Position numbers and translations under genes: made by a program. From NCBI RefSeq assembly GCF_004348265.1, contig NZ_SMNT01000002.1, forward strand, positions 1 to 64,000: 64,000 nucleotides of DNA, given 5' to 3'. Positions 8,975-17,695 of the stretch are shown here, piece after piece; the stretch's first letter is position 1; every line of letters starts with the position of its first letter. The notes under the pieces are model-generated. The model saw only the letters and a list, made by a program, of their open reading frames with translations, was not told the origin of the DNA and did not search any database. Source of the DNA: Methylobacterium segetis (lineage in GTDB: Bacteria; Pseudomonadota; Alphaproteobacteria; Rhizobiales; Beijerinckiaceae).

Positions 8975-10337
8975 GCTCCTCGTCGGCGTCGCTCTCGTGA
9001 TCTGCGCCGTCACCGCCTACCTGCTGCAATCGGGGCCGGAGGAGCGCATCGCCATGCTCGTCCGGGACGGCCGCAATGCGGAGGCCGTGACCGAGATCCA
9101 GCGCCTCCTGGCCACGGGGACAGCCAAGCCCCGCGTCCTCATGACCCTGGCGATGCTTGAGGATTCCGCCGGAGAGCGTTCCCGCGCCTCGGAGCTGATG
9201 GAGCTCTACATCCTTTCCCGGCCGCGGGATCGGGACGCCCTCGCCTGGCTGGTTCGGGCCTATGAGGGCGCGGACGACGTCGATGGCCTCTTGGAGGCGC
9301 AGGCCCGGCTCGCGGCCCTCGACCCGAGCCCGCAGCAGGTCGGCCGCCTGGTCGGGCTCTACCGCTACCACGGCCGCTATGCCGACGAATGCTCGGCCCT
9401 GGAGCGCTTCGCGGAGTCGGGTGTCCTGACCTCCGATCAACTCGAGCGGCTCGGGCAGCTTCTCGCCGCCGAAGGCCGCGTCCCGCGCGCCGTCGAGGTC
9501 CTGCGTGGGCTCGACGAGCGGCTCGGTGACGCGGGGGAGCGGCCGCGCCGTCTCCTATTCGAGTTGCTGATCGATTCGGGACGCTACGACGAGGCCGCCG
9601 AGCGGGCGGAGCGCTGGCTGAGCGCCTGGCGCAAGCCCTGGCTCGCCGCCCAACTCACCCTCCGACTCGCCGTGAAGGCGCCCCTTGCCGAGGCGCGCAA
9701 GCTTGCCGAGACGAGCGCCGCGCTCCACCCCGAAGCGCGGCTCTATCTCGCCAAGAGCCTCGCGGAGCAGGGCAACCGGCGCCTCGCGGTGTCGATGCTC
9801 CTCGGCTGGCCCTATGACGGCATGCCGCTGACGAAACCCAACATCGACGGCTACGTCGTCGCCTCGGCCGCGACTGGCATCCCGACCCTGATCTGGTCTC
9901 GGTTCGCATTGCTGCGCGGCCGCCCGGCGGAGGGAGAGGCACAGGCGCTGTTCGCGGAGGCCATCGCGGCGGAATACGGGCTCCCGGCGATCGCCATGCT
10001 GCAGCCGGCGCTGCCGGACGAGGTGCTGCGGCGGCGCCCGATCTTCGGCGCCCGCCTCGCGCTGCATCTCGGGCAGCAGATGCGGGCCCGCCACATCCTG
10101 GCGGAGGCCGATCTTGAGCTGCTGGCCCCGGCCGAGCGCGGGCAATGGCTCGATCTCCTTCTGCGCCTGAACACGCCGCAGGAAGCTTTCGCGACGCTCT
10201 CTCGCCTTGAGGCGCGCTCGCAGCTGCCGGGCAATCTGCACGCGGCCTATCGCGCCATGGCGATCCGCCTCGGACTTACCGCGGGACCGGCGGTCACGGT
10301 CGCCGCGAACCGGCATTTGGCGGGGATCCCACGGTGA
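8961..10337 (+). CDS. Membrane-anchored TPR protein in the PelB position (no beta-barrel)
   Basis: 458 residues from the GTG at 8961, preceded by GAGGGAGGCGGC; the open frame extends upstream but only inside pelA. One N-terminal transmembrane segment (ARLLVGVALVICAVTAYLL) is followed by helical repeats of TPR character (for example RVLMTLAMLEDSAGERSRAS, ALAWLVRAYEGADDVDG). In Pseudomonas, PelB has a TM segment, many TPRs and a C-terminal porin for export. This protein has about 460 rather than about 1,190 residues and no barrel sequence. It could bring PelA or hydrolase proteins to the polymer in the periplasm. Translational coupling to both neighbours (14-nt and 4-nt overlaps) supports a joint role. 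Confidence 0.7.
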   Translation: MSIARLLVGVALVICAVTAYLLQSGPEERIAMLVRDGRNAEAVTEIQRLLATGTAKPRVLMTLAMLEDSAGERSRASELMELYILSRPRDRDALAWLVRAYEGADDVDGLLEAQARLAALDPSPQQVGRLVGLYRYHGRYADECSALERFAESGVLTSDQLERLGQLLAAEGRVPRAVEVLRGLDERLGDAGERPRRLLFELLIDSGRYDEAAERAERWLSAWRKPWLAAQLTLRLAVKAPLAEARKLAETSAALHPEARLYLAKSLAEQGNRRLAVSMLLGWPYDGMPLTKPNIDGYVVASAATGIPTLIWSRFALLRGRPAEGEAQALFAEAIAAEYGLPAIAMLQPALPDEVLRRRPIFGARLALHLGQQMRARHILAEADLELLAPAERGQWLDLLLRLNTPQEAFATLSRLEARSQLPGNLHAAYRAMAIRLGLTAGPAVTVAANRHLAGIPR

Positions 10338-11428
10338 TCGCAGCACGGACCACACGGGACCCTCTGACGGCCGCCGCACCGGAACGGGCTCCGGATGATG
10401 CGAGCTGGCTCACCCGCCGCCTGTCGGGCATGCGCGGCAAGTACGAGGCGTGCTTCCTCTTCCTGCTCCTGATGATCATCGAGTGGATCATCCCGGGGCC
10501 GGCCTCGCTCGCGCAGATCGCACCGCACCCGTTCTGGATCCCCGTGGTGCTGCTCAGCGTGCAGTACGGCAGCGGTACGGGCCTCGCGGTGGCCGCTTTG
10601 GCCGCCGGGCTGAGCTGGATGGCGGGATGGCCGCCCCAGACCTCGCAGGAGGATTTCTACACCTACTCCCTTCGGGTCTGGCGCGAGCCCGTCCTGTGGA
10701 TCCTCTGCGCCATCGTGATCGGCGGCCTGCGCAACCGGCAGATCCGTGAGCGCCTCGCGCTGGAGGAGCGCCTCCGGATCACCGAGGAGCAGCGCGACAC
10801 GATCGCGGGCTTCTGCCACGAATTGCAGGAGCATGCCGCGGTCAACGAGCGACGGGCGGCCACCGCCCGCGCCGGATCGCTGGAAGCCGGGCTGGCGAGC
10901 CTCGAGCGGCTGCGCTCGGCGGGCGGGCGTGAGATCACGAGCGCGCTTCAGGGCGCGGTCGAAGCGTGGCTCGGGAACGCCCGCTGGACCTATTATCCGA
11001 TCCAGGATGGCGAGCTGCGCCACGCCCATGCCGAGCGCGCCCGGCTCGACGCCTGCTTCCCGGTGCGCGCGGCCCTGGTCTACGCGGTCGCCTGCCATCG
11101 CCTGCGTGTCCTCAGCGTGTTCGACGAGACCGAGGCCAACCTCCTCGACGGGGTCGGCATCTTCGCCACGGCGGTCCGGACGGGTGACGCGGCCACGGGG
11201 CTCGGACTTCTCGTTCTGGAGACGGTGCCGCCCGAGCGGCTCGATGCGGCCAGCGCCGCCGCGGTGGCGGTGATCGCCGACGCCCTCGGCGAGGCGGCCG
11301 GCCGGGCGCGCGGGCGCGGCCCTTGCCACGATGTCCGGCATCCGGTTGGTCCCGATCCGGACACGCTCGAATTCCGGTTCCCGCATCCCGCCGCGGCGCA
11401 CTCGATCTCCGCGGGAGACGCACCATGA
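10334..11428 (+). CDS. pelD: PelD-like inner-membrane GAF protein lacking the GGDEF domain
   Basis: 364 residues, GTG start in a GTGA overlap with the preceding gene. Three to four hydrophobic segments (about residues 35-135: CFLFLLLMIIEWIIPG, FWIPVVLLSV, LAVAALAAGLSW, LWILCAIVIGG) are followed by a charged, probably coiled linker (RERLALEERLRITEEQRDTI). A GAF-like domain spans about 160-325. PelD of Pseudomonas has about 455 residues and ends with a degenerate GGDEF whose RxxD site binds c-di-GMP. Here the chain stops after the GAF domain with a Pro/His-rich tail, so that receptor is missing. It probably still assembles the PelDEFG inner-membrane synthase complex, but control must differ. 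Confidence 0.8.
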   Translation: MIAARTTRDPLTAAAPERAPDDASWLTRRLSGMRGKYEACFLFLLLMIIEWIIPGPASLAQIAPHPFWIPVVLLSVQYGSGTGLAVAALAAGLSWMAGWPPQTSQEDFYTYSLRVWREPVLWILCAIVIGGLRNRQIRERLALEERLRITEEQRDTIAGFCHELQEHAAVNERRAATARAGSLEAGLASLERLRSAGGREITSALQGAVEAWLGNARWTYYPIQDGELRHAHAERARLDACFPVRAALVYAVACHRLRVLSVFDETEANLLDGVGIFATAVRTGDAATGLGLLVLETVPPERLDAASAAAVAVIADALGEAAGRARGRGPCHDVRHPVGPDPDTLEFRFPHPAAAHSISAGDAP

Positions 11429-12423
11429 GCTCCCAGAGCTTCGCAGCGCGCCTGTCGGCCGGGCCTGTCCTCGCCCTTCTTTTCCTGCTCGCGGCAGAAT
11501 CCGCATTGCTGACCGCATGGCTCCAGGAAGCCCTTTCGGAGGCGGCCGCACTCGCCGCGCACGGCGTGGTGCTGCTCGCCTTTCTCGCGCGGCGGGCCGT
11601 CTTCGCGGAGGACCTGACGATCCACGTCGTCGCATTGCTGCTCGCCGCGTGCAGCGGTCCGGCCGGCGCGGCGGCGGCCCTCGTCCTCTACGTCGTCCTC
11701 GCGCGGACGCCGGTCAGCCATCATGAATTGGAGAGCTGGTACCGGCAGATCTCAGGCGTCGGCGAGGCGAACCCGGCCGTCGCGCTCCATGCCCAGATCG
11801 TCGACGGTCGAGCCCGGCGGGCGGGCCGCGTCTCCATCGACCATTTTCCCAGCGTCCTCGAAGGTGCGCTCACCCAGCAACAGGCGCTCCTCGGGCTGAT
11901 CGGCCTCGCCTACCACCCCGATTACCGGCCCCTTCTGGGCCAGGCCCTCCGCAGCGCCGAGCCGAGCATCCGGGTCCACGCGGCCGCGGTCTCGGTCAAG
12001 CTGCGCGCCCGCGCCCGGCTGGAATTCCAGAAGGCCCGGGGGCGCGATCACCGCGCGGAGCCGCCAGCCAGCTTGTTCTCCCGGGCCACGGAACTCGCTC
12101 GCCTCGCGGCGGGCGGCTTTCTCGACGAGGCCGACGCCCGGAACGCCCGAGAGGTCGCGGCCGGGCTCTGTGAGGAAACCCTGACGCTGATCCCGGAGCA
12201 CCGCCCGGCACACGTGCTCCTCTGCACCCTGCTCGCACAGCTCGGCCGCTGGGAGGACGTGATCGCCCGATCCGCCGCGACACCCTTCCGTCGGGGCGAT
12301 CCCCAGGCCGAGGCCCTGACGCAGAGCCTGATGCAACTGGGCCGGACGAAGGAGCTTCACGCAATCCTCGCCCGCACAGCGGGTGCGGAAGCCCTGGGAG
12401 GCGGCCATGCGCTTCCTGTCTAG
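11425..12423 (+). CDS. pelE: PelE-like membrane protein of the Pel synthase complex
   Basis: 332 residues, close to the 329 of Pseudomonas PelE. The ATG at 11425 overlaps the pelD stop (ATGA). The N-terminus has two hydrophobic segments (VLALLFLLAAESALLTAWL and VVALLLAACSGPAGAAAALV) on either side of a short hydrophobic stretch, and the rest is soluble and alpha-helical with TPR-like pairs (AREVAAGLCEETLTLIPEHR, LLCTLLAQLGRWEDVIARS). In the known system PelE joins PelD, PelF and PelG at the inner membrane. Identification rests on architecture, length and gene order rather than on a strong sequence signature. Confidence 0.75.
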   Translation: MSSQSFAARLSAGPVLALLFLLAAESALLTAWLQEALSEAAALAAHGVVLLAFLARRAVFAEDLTIHVVALLLAACSGPAGAAAALVLYVVLARTPVSHHELESWYRQISGVGEANPAVALHAQIVDGRARRAGRVSIDHFPSVLEGALTQQQALLGLIGLAYHPDYRPLLGQALRSAEPSIRVHAAAVSVKLRARARLEFQKARGRDHRAEPPASLFSRATELARLAAGGFLDEADARNAREVAAGLCEETLTLIPEHRPAHVLLCTLLAQLGRWEDVIARSAATPFRRGDPQAEALTQSLMQLGRTKELHAILARTAGAEALGGGHALPV

Positions 12424-13945
12424 GCCGCTGCCCGAGCCGCCGGAAGCGGATGTCTGCCTCGTGGTCGAGGGCTGCTATCCCTATGTGCGTGGCGGCGTCT
12501 CGACCTGGATCGACTGGCTGATCCGCGGCAATCCGAACCTCACCTTCTCCATCGTCGCGATCGTGGCCGGCGCCGGACCACGCGAGATCCGCTTCAAGCT
12601 GCCGGAGAACGTCGTCGCGTTCTGCGATCTGCACCTGCACGCGGATTTTCGCGCCGAGCCCTGGCAGGAGGGCGTGCGCACGGCCGAGACCGAGGAGGCC
12701 CTCGCCGAGCAGCTGATCTCCCTCGTGCGAGGCGGCGGATTGGAGGCCTTCGACCGGCTGGTGCGTCTCGTGAACGACCCCGACCACGGGCTGTCGCACG
12801 CGAGCCTGATGGCCTCGCCGCTCTCCTGGCGCGTGACATGCCAGATGTACGAGCGGCTGATGCCGCACGCCTCGTTCCTGCACTTCTTCTGGGCGTGGCG
12901 TGCGCTGTTCGGCGGCCTCTTCGCCGTTCTCAAGGCCCCGCTTCCCCGGGCCCGGGTCTACCACACGATCTCCACGGGCTATGCGGGATTGCTGGCGGCG
13001 CGGGCCGCCCTGGAGACCGGCAGGCCGGCCATCATCACCGAGCACGGCATCTACACGAACGAGCGCCGCGTCGAGATCCTGATGGCCGAGTGGATCTGCG
13101 ACACGGTCGACAAGGGGATTTCGCTCAGCGATGACCGCGTCGACCTTCGTGACATCTGGATGCAGATCTTCGATGCGCACGCGTTGATCTGCTATCAGGC
13201 CTGCCGCCGGATCATCACGCTCTACGAGGACAACCAGCGTCTTCAGATGGCGCTCGGCGCGTCACCCTCGCGGCTCGCCATCATTGCCAACGGCATCGAC
13301 GTCGCGGGCTTCGCCGCCCTGCTTCCGGCGGCCGCGGAGAGCCGGCCGACGATGGCTCTGATCGGCCGCGTGGTCCCGATCAAGGACGTGAAGTCCTACA
13401 TCGAGGCGGCCGGGATCCTGCGGCGGCGCCTGCCGGGCCTGCGTGCCCTGGTTTTGGGGCCCACCGACGAGGATCAGGTCTATTTCGAGGAATGCCTCGA
13501 CCTCGTGCGCGAGCTTGAGCTCGGCGACACGGTCGAGTTCACCGGGGCTGTGAAGCTCGTCGAGTTTCTCTCCCAGATTCACGTCGTCGTTCTCACGAGC
13601 CTCAGCGAGGCGCAGCCGCTCGTCATCCTGGAAGCGGGGGCCGCCGGGATACCCTGCGTCGCCACCGACGTCGGATCCTGTCGCGAGATCCTGGAGGGAC
13701 GCTCCTCCGAGGAACCCCGCCTCGGCCCCGGAGGCGCGGTCACGCCCCTCGTCAGCCCCACGGACACGGCAGGGGCCGTCGAGCGCCTGCTGCGCGACGA
13801 GACTCTTCGACGGCAGCAAGGCGAGACCCTGCGCACCCGGGTCCGCCGCTATTACGCCTCGGAGGACGCGCTCGCGGCCTATCGGGAGACCTACGCCCAC
13901 TATCTCGCGCCCGCCCGGGCCGAAGATGCGCGCTCCGGGAGCTAG
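12407..13945 (+). CDS. pelF: PelF-type GT4 glycosyltransferase
   Basis: 512 residues. The ATG at 12407 follows GGGAGGCGGCC and overlaps pelE by 17 nt. Cytosolic polymerising glycosyltransferase of the Pel pathway; in Pseudomonas it uses UDP-GalNAc. The N-terminus has the DUF3492 signature (CLVVEGCYPYVRGGVSTWID). The middle carries ITEHGIYTNERR, and the C-terminal half is a GT-B domain with IANGID, ALIGRVVPIKDVKSYIEA and the EX7E motif in SLSEAQPLVILEAGAAGIP. Length matches PelF (about 507). This is the strongest single marker that the locus is Pel-like. Confidence 0.93.
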   Translation: MRFLSRPLPEPPEADVCLVVEGCYPYVRGGVSTWIDWLIRGNPNLTFSIVAIVAGAGPREIRFKLPENVVAFCDLHLHADFRAEPWQEGVRTAETEEALAEQLISLVRGGGLEAFDRLVRLVNDPDHGLSHASLMASPLSWRVTCQMYERLMPHASFLHFFWAWRALFGGLFAVLKAPLPRARVYHTISTGYAGLLAARAALETGRPAIITEHGIYTNERRVEILMAEWICDTVDKGISLSDDRVDLRDIWMQIFDAHALICYQACRRIITLYEDNQRLQMALGASPSRLAIIANGIDVAGFAALLPAAAESRPTMALIGRVVPIKDVKSYIEAAGILRRRLPGLRALVLGPTDEDQVYFEECLDLVRELELGDTVEFTGAVKLVEFLSQIHVVVLTSLSEAQPLVILEAGAAGIPCVATDVGSCREILEGRSSEEPRLGPGGAVTPLVSPTDTAGAVERLLRDETLRRQQGETLRTRVRRYYASEDALAAYRETYAHYLAPARAEDARSGS

Positions 13946-13950
13946 GGCAC

Positions 13951-15351
13951 ATGGCCGGGATCGGATTCGAGCTGAGGCGTCTGGGCAGCCGCGACGAGAT
14001 CCTCGGGCCGGTGGCCGCCGTCGCGCATGCCGCGATCGTGGCGGCGGGGCCTTGGCTCTACACGGTCATGGCAATTCTCGTGATCGGAGAGGCGGCTGCG
14101 CCGCTGATCGGCGAGGACGCGATGGCGACCTTCCGCGTGCTGGTCGTCTACGTGTTCTCCCTGTCCCTCGTCGGTACGTCGCCGGTGGCGATGGTCGGCA
14201 CCCGTGTGCTCGCGGACGCGCTCTACCGGCGCCAGTACGACGACGTGCGCTCCGTCTTCGTCCTCACGCTGCTCGCCGCGAGCGCCGCGACCGCCATCCT
14301 CTCGGTCCTCGCCTTCGTGCTGCTTCTGCGGGTGCCCTTCGACGTGGCTGTCACGGGGATCGCGGGCGCGCAGATCGTCAGCATGGTCTGGGTCGGGCTC
14401 GCCTTCTGCGGGGCCGTGCGCGACTATCTTCAGGTGACGCTCGCATTCGTCACGGGGCTTCTCGCGGGCGCGGGCCTCGCCGTCGTCGCCGCGGGACACG
14501 GCTACGGGCCGGTTCCGATGGTCTGGGGCCTCTCGGCGGGCTTCATGATCGTCTTTCTGTGGCTCACGGCGCGTTTCTCGGCGACCTTCCCCGCTCCCTG
14601 CCGAAGCCTCGCTTCGGTCCAGGCCGCTTTCGTCTCGCGCTTGCGTTGCACCCCCTGGTTGGCGGTGGGCGCGACGGCCGGCGCGGTCAGCGTCTGGATC
14701 GACAAATGGATCATCTGGACGAGCGACTACGGTGAGCGCGTCGAGGCCGGCCTGATCCACGCGCCGATCTACGACGGCCCCATGTTCATCGCGAGCCTGA
14801 CGGTGGTGCCGGCGCTCGCGCTCTTCGTCACCAGCCTCGAGACGACGTTCTTCGATCGCTACCGAGCCTACTTCCTCGCGATCGACACGCACGCGACCCT
14901 CAAGACGATCCGCGCGCAGGGACGCATCCTGGAGCGGGAGACGATCCGCACCCTCGCCAACATCATGGTGGTGCAGACGGCCCTGTGCGTGATCGTGGTG
15001 CTCACGGCGCCGGCCATCGTCGAGGCGGTGGGCCTCCAGTTCCGGCAGATCGGAATCCTGCGCATGGGCACGGTCGGCGCCCTGTTCCAGTACCTGTTCA
15101 TGTCCTGCTCGGCGCTGCTGATCTTCTTCGACGCGACCCGCGTCTACGCCGCGCTTCAGATCCTCTTCCTGACGAGCCTCGCCATCCTCACGGCCGTCGT
15201 CTCGCAGTTCGGGCCGGGCAGCCTCGGCACCGGGTACATGCTGGCCTGCATCGTCTCCGGCTTCGCCTCGCTCTTCGCGCTCATCCGGGTGCTCGGGTCG
15301 ATCGATTATCGCGTGTTCGTGGGCAGCGCGACGCAGGCGCGTCCGGTCTGA
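13951..15351 (+). CDS. pelG: PelG-type polysaccharide transporter
   Basis: 466 residues, about the length of PelG (456). Multi-spanning inner-membrane protein (roughly 12 hydrophobic segments) of the MATE/PST-like superfamily that moves the growing chain across the inner membrane with PelF. It begins MAGIGFELRRLG, the typical PelG start, and carries LVGTSPVAMVGTRVLAD and LRMGTVGALFQYLFMS. The start lies 5 nt after the pelF stop, so the two are certainly co-transcribed. Confidence 0.92.
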   Translation: MAGIGFELRRLGSRDEILGPVAAVAHAAIVAAGPWLYTVMAILVIGEAAAPLIGEDAMATFRVLVVYVFSLSLVGTSPVAMVGTRVLADALYRRQYDDVRSVFVLTLLAASAATAILSVLAFVLLLRVPFDVAVTGIAGAQIVSMVWVGLAFCGAVRDYLQVTLAFVTGLLAGAGLAVVAAGHGYGPVPMVWGLSAGFMIVFLWLTARFSATFPAPCRSLASVQAAFVSRLRCTPWLAVGATAGAVSVWIDKWIIWTSDYGERVEAGLIHAPIYDGPMFIASLTVVPALALFVTSLETTFFDRYRAYFLAIDTHATLKTIRAQGRILERETIRTLANIMVVQTALCVIVVLTAPAIVEAVGLQFRQIGILRMGTVGALFQYLFMSCSALLIFFDATRVYAALQILFLTSLAILTAVVSQFGPGSLGTGYMLACIVSGFASLFALIRVLGSIDYRVFVGSATQARPV

Positions 15352-15376
15352 CGGATCTTTGGGCAGGGAGGGGACG

Positions 15377-16732
15377 ATGGGATTGCACCGGCCATTCGAC
15401 GGACGCCGCGCCGGGTCTCGCGGATCGTGGCTGCTGCTGATCGCGGGGCTTCTCGCCCTGCTCGCCGCCCCCGCACGGGCCGCCGGTGACACCGTGCTGC
15501 GTGCCGGCGACCGGCTCAAGGTGATGATCTTCGAGACGATGGAGGTTCCGGAGCCACCCGAGGTCGACAAGCCGCGCAGCGGCGACGCGACCGCCGTCAT
15601 GCAGACGGTCTACCCGCGGGTCGATCTCTCGGGCGAGTACGGCGTCGAGCCGGGCGGCTCCGTGGTGCTGCCCCTCTTCGGGGGCATCGAGGCGGCGGGG
15701 CGCACGACCGCGGCCTTCAGGGCCGATCTCGGTGACGCCTTCGACCGCATGTTCCACCGCCGCTGCAACATCACGGTCTCGATCCTGCAGCGGGCGCCCG
15801 TCTACGTCGTGGGCGCGGTGCGCAACCCGGGATCCTTCGCCTACGTGCCGGGGCTTATGGTCCTGCAGGCCGTGGCGCTCGCGGGCGGCGACAACCAGAA
15901 TGGCCTGCCGGCCCAGGCGATCGAGGCGAGCCGCGAGCAGGAGCGGCGCGATGCGGCGCGCGACCGCCTCAAGCAACTCCTGCTGCGCAAGGCGGCGCTG
16001 GTCGCCGAGCGGGATGGGGCGCCTGTCGCCAAGGCCGCCGACGGACTGCGCCAGCTCGTCGGTGCGGACGGCTCGGCCTCGCTGATCGCGGGCGAGCAGC
16101 GCATGGCTCAGCTGCGCCTGCAGAATCTCGCGAGCGCGCGGGCGACGCGCGAGCGTGCGATCACCGCCACCCAGGATGAGATCGAACTCCTGAAGCAGCG
16201 GATGGCGAATTTCGACGCGCAGATCAGGGTGCGCGGCGAGAGGCTCAAGATGATGGAGGCCCTGTTCGCCCGTCAGGTGGTGGAGAACGAGCGGGTCGCC
16301 GACGTGCGCCGCGACTACGTCGACATGGAGGGCCGCCGCCGCGACATCGAGATCAGCCTCCTCCAGGCCGAGCAGCGACTCGAGACCGCCCGCAAGGCCC
16401 TGGTCCAGGCAGACCTCGAGCGCCGCCTGACCCTGGAGCGGGATCTCGCGACCGTGGAGAGCGAGGCGGACGCCGCGGAGCGGGCCTATCACGCTCTCGC
16501 CGCGACGGCGACGCTGATGGCGCGGTCGAGCCCGACGGCCGGCCGGGAAGGGGGCGTGCTGACCTTCGAGATCGTGCGCCGCACGATCGAGACGACCGAC
16601 ACGCTGCGCGCCGGCGAACTCGACGCTCTGGAGCCCGGCGACGTGCTGCGCGTGCGGCTCTCGCCGCCCGAGACGAGCCGCCCCGCAACCGCGTCCGTCG
16701 AGAAGGAGGCGGCTCTCGGGGGAGCGCCATGA
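15377..16732 (+). CDS. Wza/ExoF-type polysaccharide export protein
   Basis: 451 residues from the ATG at 15377 behind GGGAGGGGACG; an in-frame TTG at 15359 is less likely. Signal peptide (SWLLLIAGLLALLAAPARAA) followed by a Poly_export domain (GDTVLRAGDRLKVMIFET), a second beta-grasp/SLBB part (YVVGAVRNPGSFAYVPGLMV) and a long coiled coil (about residues 180-380, for example ARATRERAITATQDEIELLK). The layout recalls rhizobial ExoF/GumB-like export proteins. Classical pel loci use PelB and PelC to cross the outer membrane; neither is seen here, so this protein probably replaces them. Confidence 0.82.
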   Translation: MGLHRPFDGRRAGSRGSWLLLIAGLLALLAAPARAAGDTVLRAGDRLKVMIFETMEVPEPPEVDKPRSGDATAVMQTVYPRVDLSGEYGVEPGGSVVLPLFGGIEAAGRTTAAFRADLGDAFDRMFHRRCNITVSILQRAPVYVVGAVRNPGSFAYVPGLMVLQAVALAGGDNQNGLPAQAIEASREQERRDAARDRLKQLLLRKAALVAERDGAPVAKAADGLRQLVGADGSASLIAGEQRMAQLRLQNLASARATRERAITATQDEIELLKQRMANFDAQIRVRGERLKMMEALFARQVVENERVADVRRDYVDMEGRRRDIEISLLQAEQRLETARKALVQADLERRLTLERDLATVESEADAAERAYHALAATATLMARSSPTAGREGGVLTFEIVRRTIETTDTLRAGELDALEPGDVLRVRLSPPETSRPATASVEKEAALGGAP

Positions 16733-17646
16733 GCATCGCCATGAGCCGCCGCACGCTCCTGACCTCGGGTTTCTTTGGACTCGCGGCGCTGGCCGGTCTC
16801 GGCGCTGCGCCCCTGATCGGGCGGCGCGTGTCGGCCCGCCTCGACGGCGTCGAGGTCTCGCGCTGGGGCTGCCAATATCAGCAGATCGATCTCGACCGTG
16901 TCGCGGCCTCCGCCCTCGACCTGATCGTCCTCGACCCGGTCGTGGATGGCGCGCGGATCAACATCGCCGAGAGCCCGAACCTGCGCGTCAGGCCCGATGG
17001 CGGCCGGCGCCTGGTGCTGGCCTATCTCAGCGTCGGAGAGGCCGAGAGCTACCGCTCCTACTGGCAGGCCTCGTGGCGCGAGGCGCCGCCGGACTGGCTC
17101 GGGCCGGAGAACCCGCGCTGGCCCGGCAGTTTCGCCGTGCGCTACTGGCACCCCTCCTGGCAATCGATGATCACGGGGGAGGGGGGTGCAATCGAGGCCC
17201 TCTGTGCCGCCGGCTTCGATGGCGTCTTCCTCGACCGCGTCGACGCGTATGGCGATTGGCGCGAGCGCGAGACCGCAGCTCGCCGCGAGATGATCGACCT
17301 GATCGCTCGGCTCTCGGCCCGCGCAAAGGCGCTCAGGCCCGGATTCGTCGTCGTCGCGCAGAACGCGGAGCCGCTCCTGATGAACGAGGCCTATTGCGGC
17401 GCGATCGACGCCGTCAGCAAGGAGAGCCTTCTCTACAACCTGCACGGGGCCGGCGTGGAGAACACGGACGACGATATCCGCTGGAGCCTCACCTACCTCG
17501 AGCGCGCGCGCGGCTACGGTCTGCCCATCCTGGCGATCGAGTATCTCGACGATGCGGTGACGCGGCTGCGTGCGCGGGCGCGCCTCAGCCGCCTCGGTTT
17601 CGTACCCTTCTTCGGGAATCGATTGCTCGACCGCCTCCCGTCTTGA
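16729..17646 (+). CDS. GH114 endo-alpha-1,4-polygalactosaminidase-like protein (stand-alone PelA hydrolase half)
   Basis: 305 residues with an ATGA overlap to the export gene. N-terminal signal with twin Arg (MSRRTLLTSGFFGLAALAG), so periplasmic or extracellular, possibly Tat-exported. GH114 barrel motifs: LAYLSVGEAESYRSYW, GFDGVFLDRVDAYG (Asp169), VVVAQNAEPLL and SKESLLYN (Glu232, matching the catalytic Glu region of the PelA hydrolase). The family cleaves partly deacetylated galactosamine polymers. In Pseudomonas this domain is the N-terminal part of PelA; here it closes the operon as its own gene. The catalytic residues appear intact. Confidence 0.88.
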   Translation: MSIAMSRRTLLTSGFFGLAALAGLGAAPLIGRRVSARLDGVEVSRWGCQYQQIDLDRVAASALDLIVLDPVVDGARINIAESPNLRVRPDGGRRLVLAYLSVGEAESYRSYWQASWREAPPDWLGPENPRWPGSFAVRYWHPSWQSMITGEGGAIEALCAAGFDGVFLDRVDAYGDWRERETAARREMIDLIARLSARAKALRPGFVVVAQNAEPLLMNEAYCGAIDAVSKESLLYNLHGAGVENTDDDIRWSLTYLERARGYGLPILAIEYLDDAVTRLRARARLSRLGFVPFFGNRLLDRLPS

Positions 17647-17695
17647 GCCGCCTCCGCTCGGCAGGGTGGGCACCCCGCCGGGCGGCCCGCGGAGA

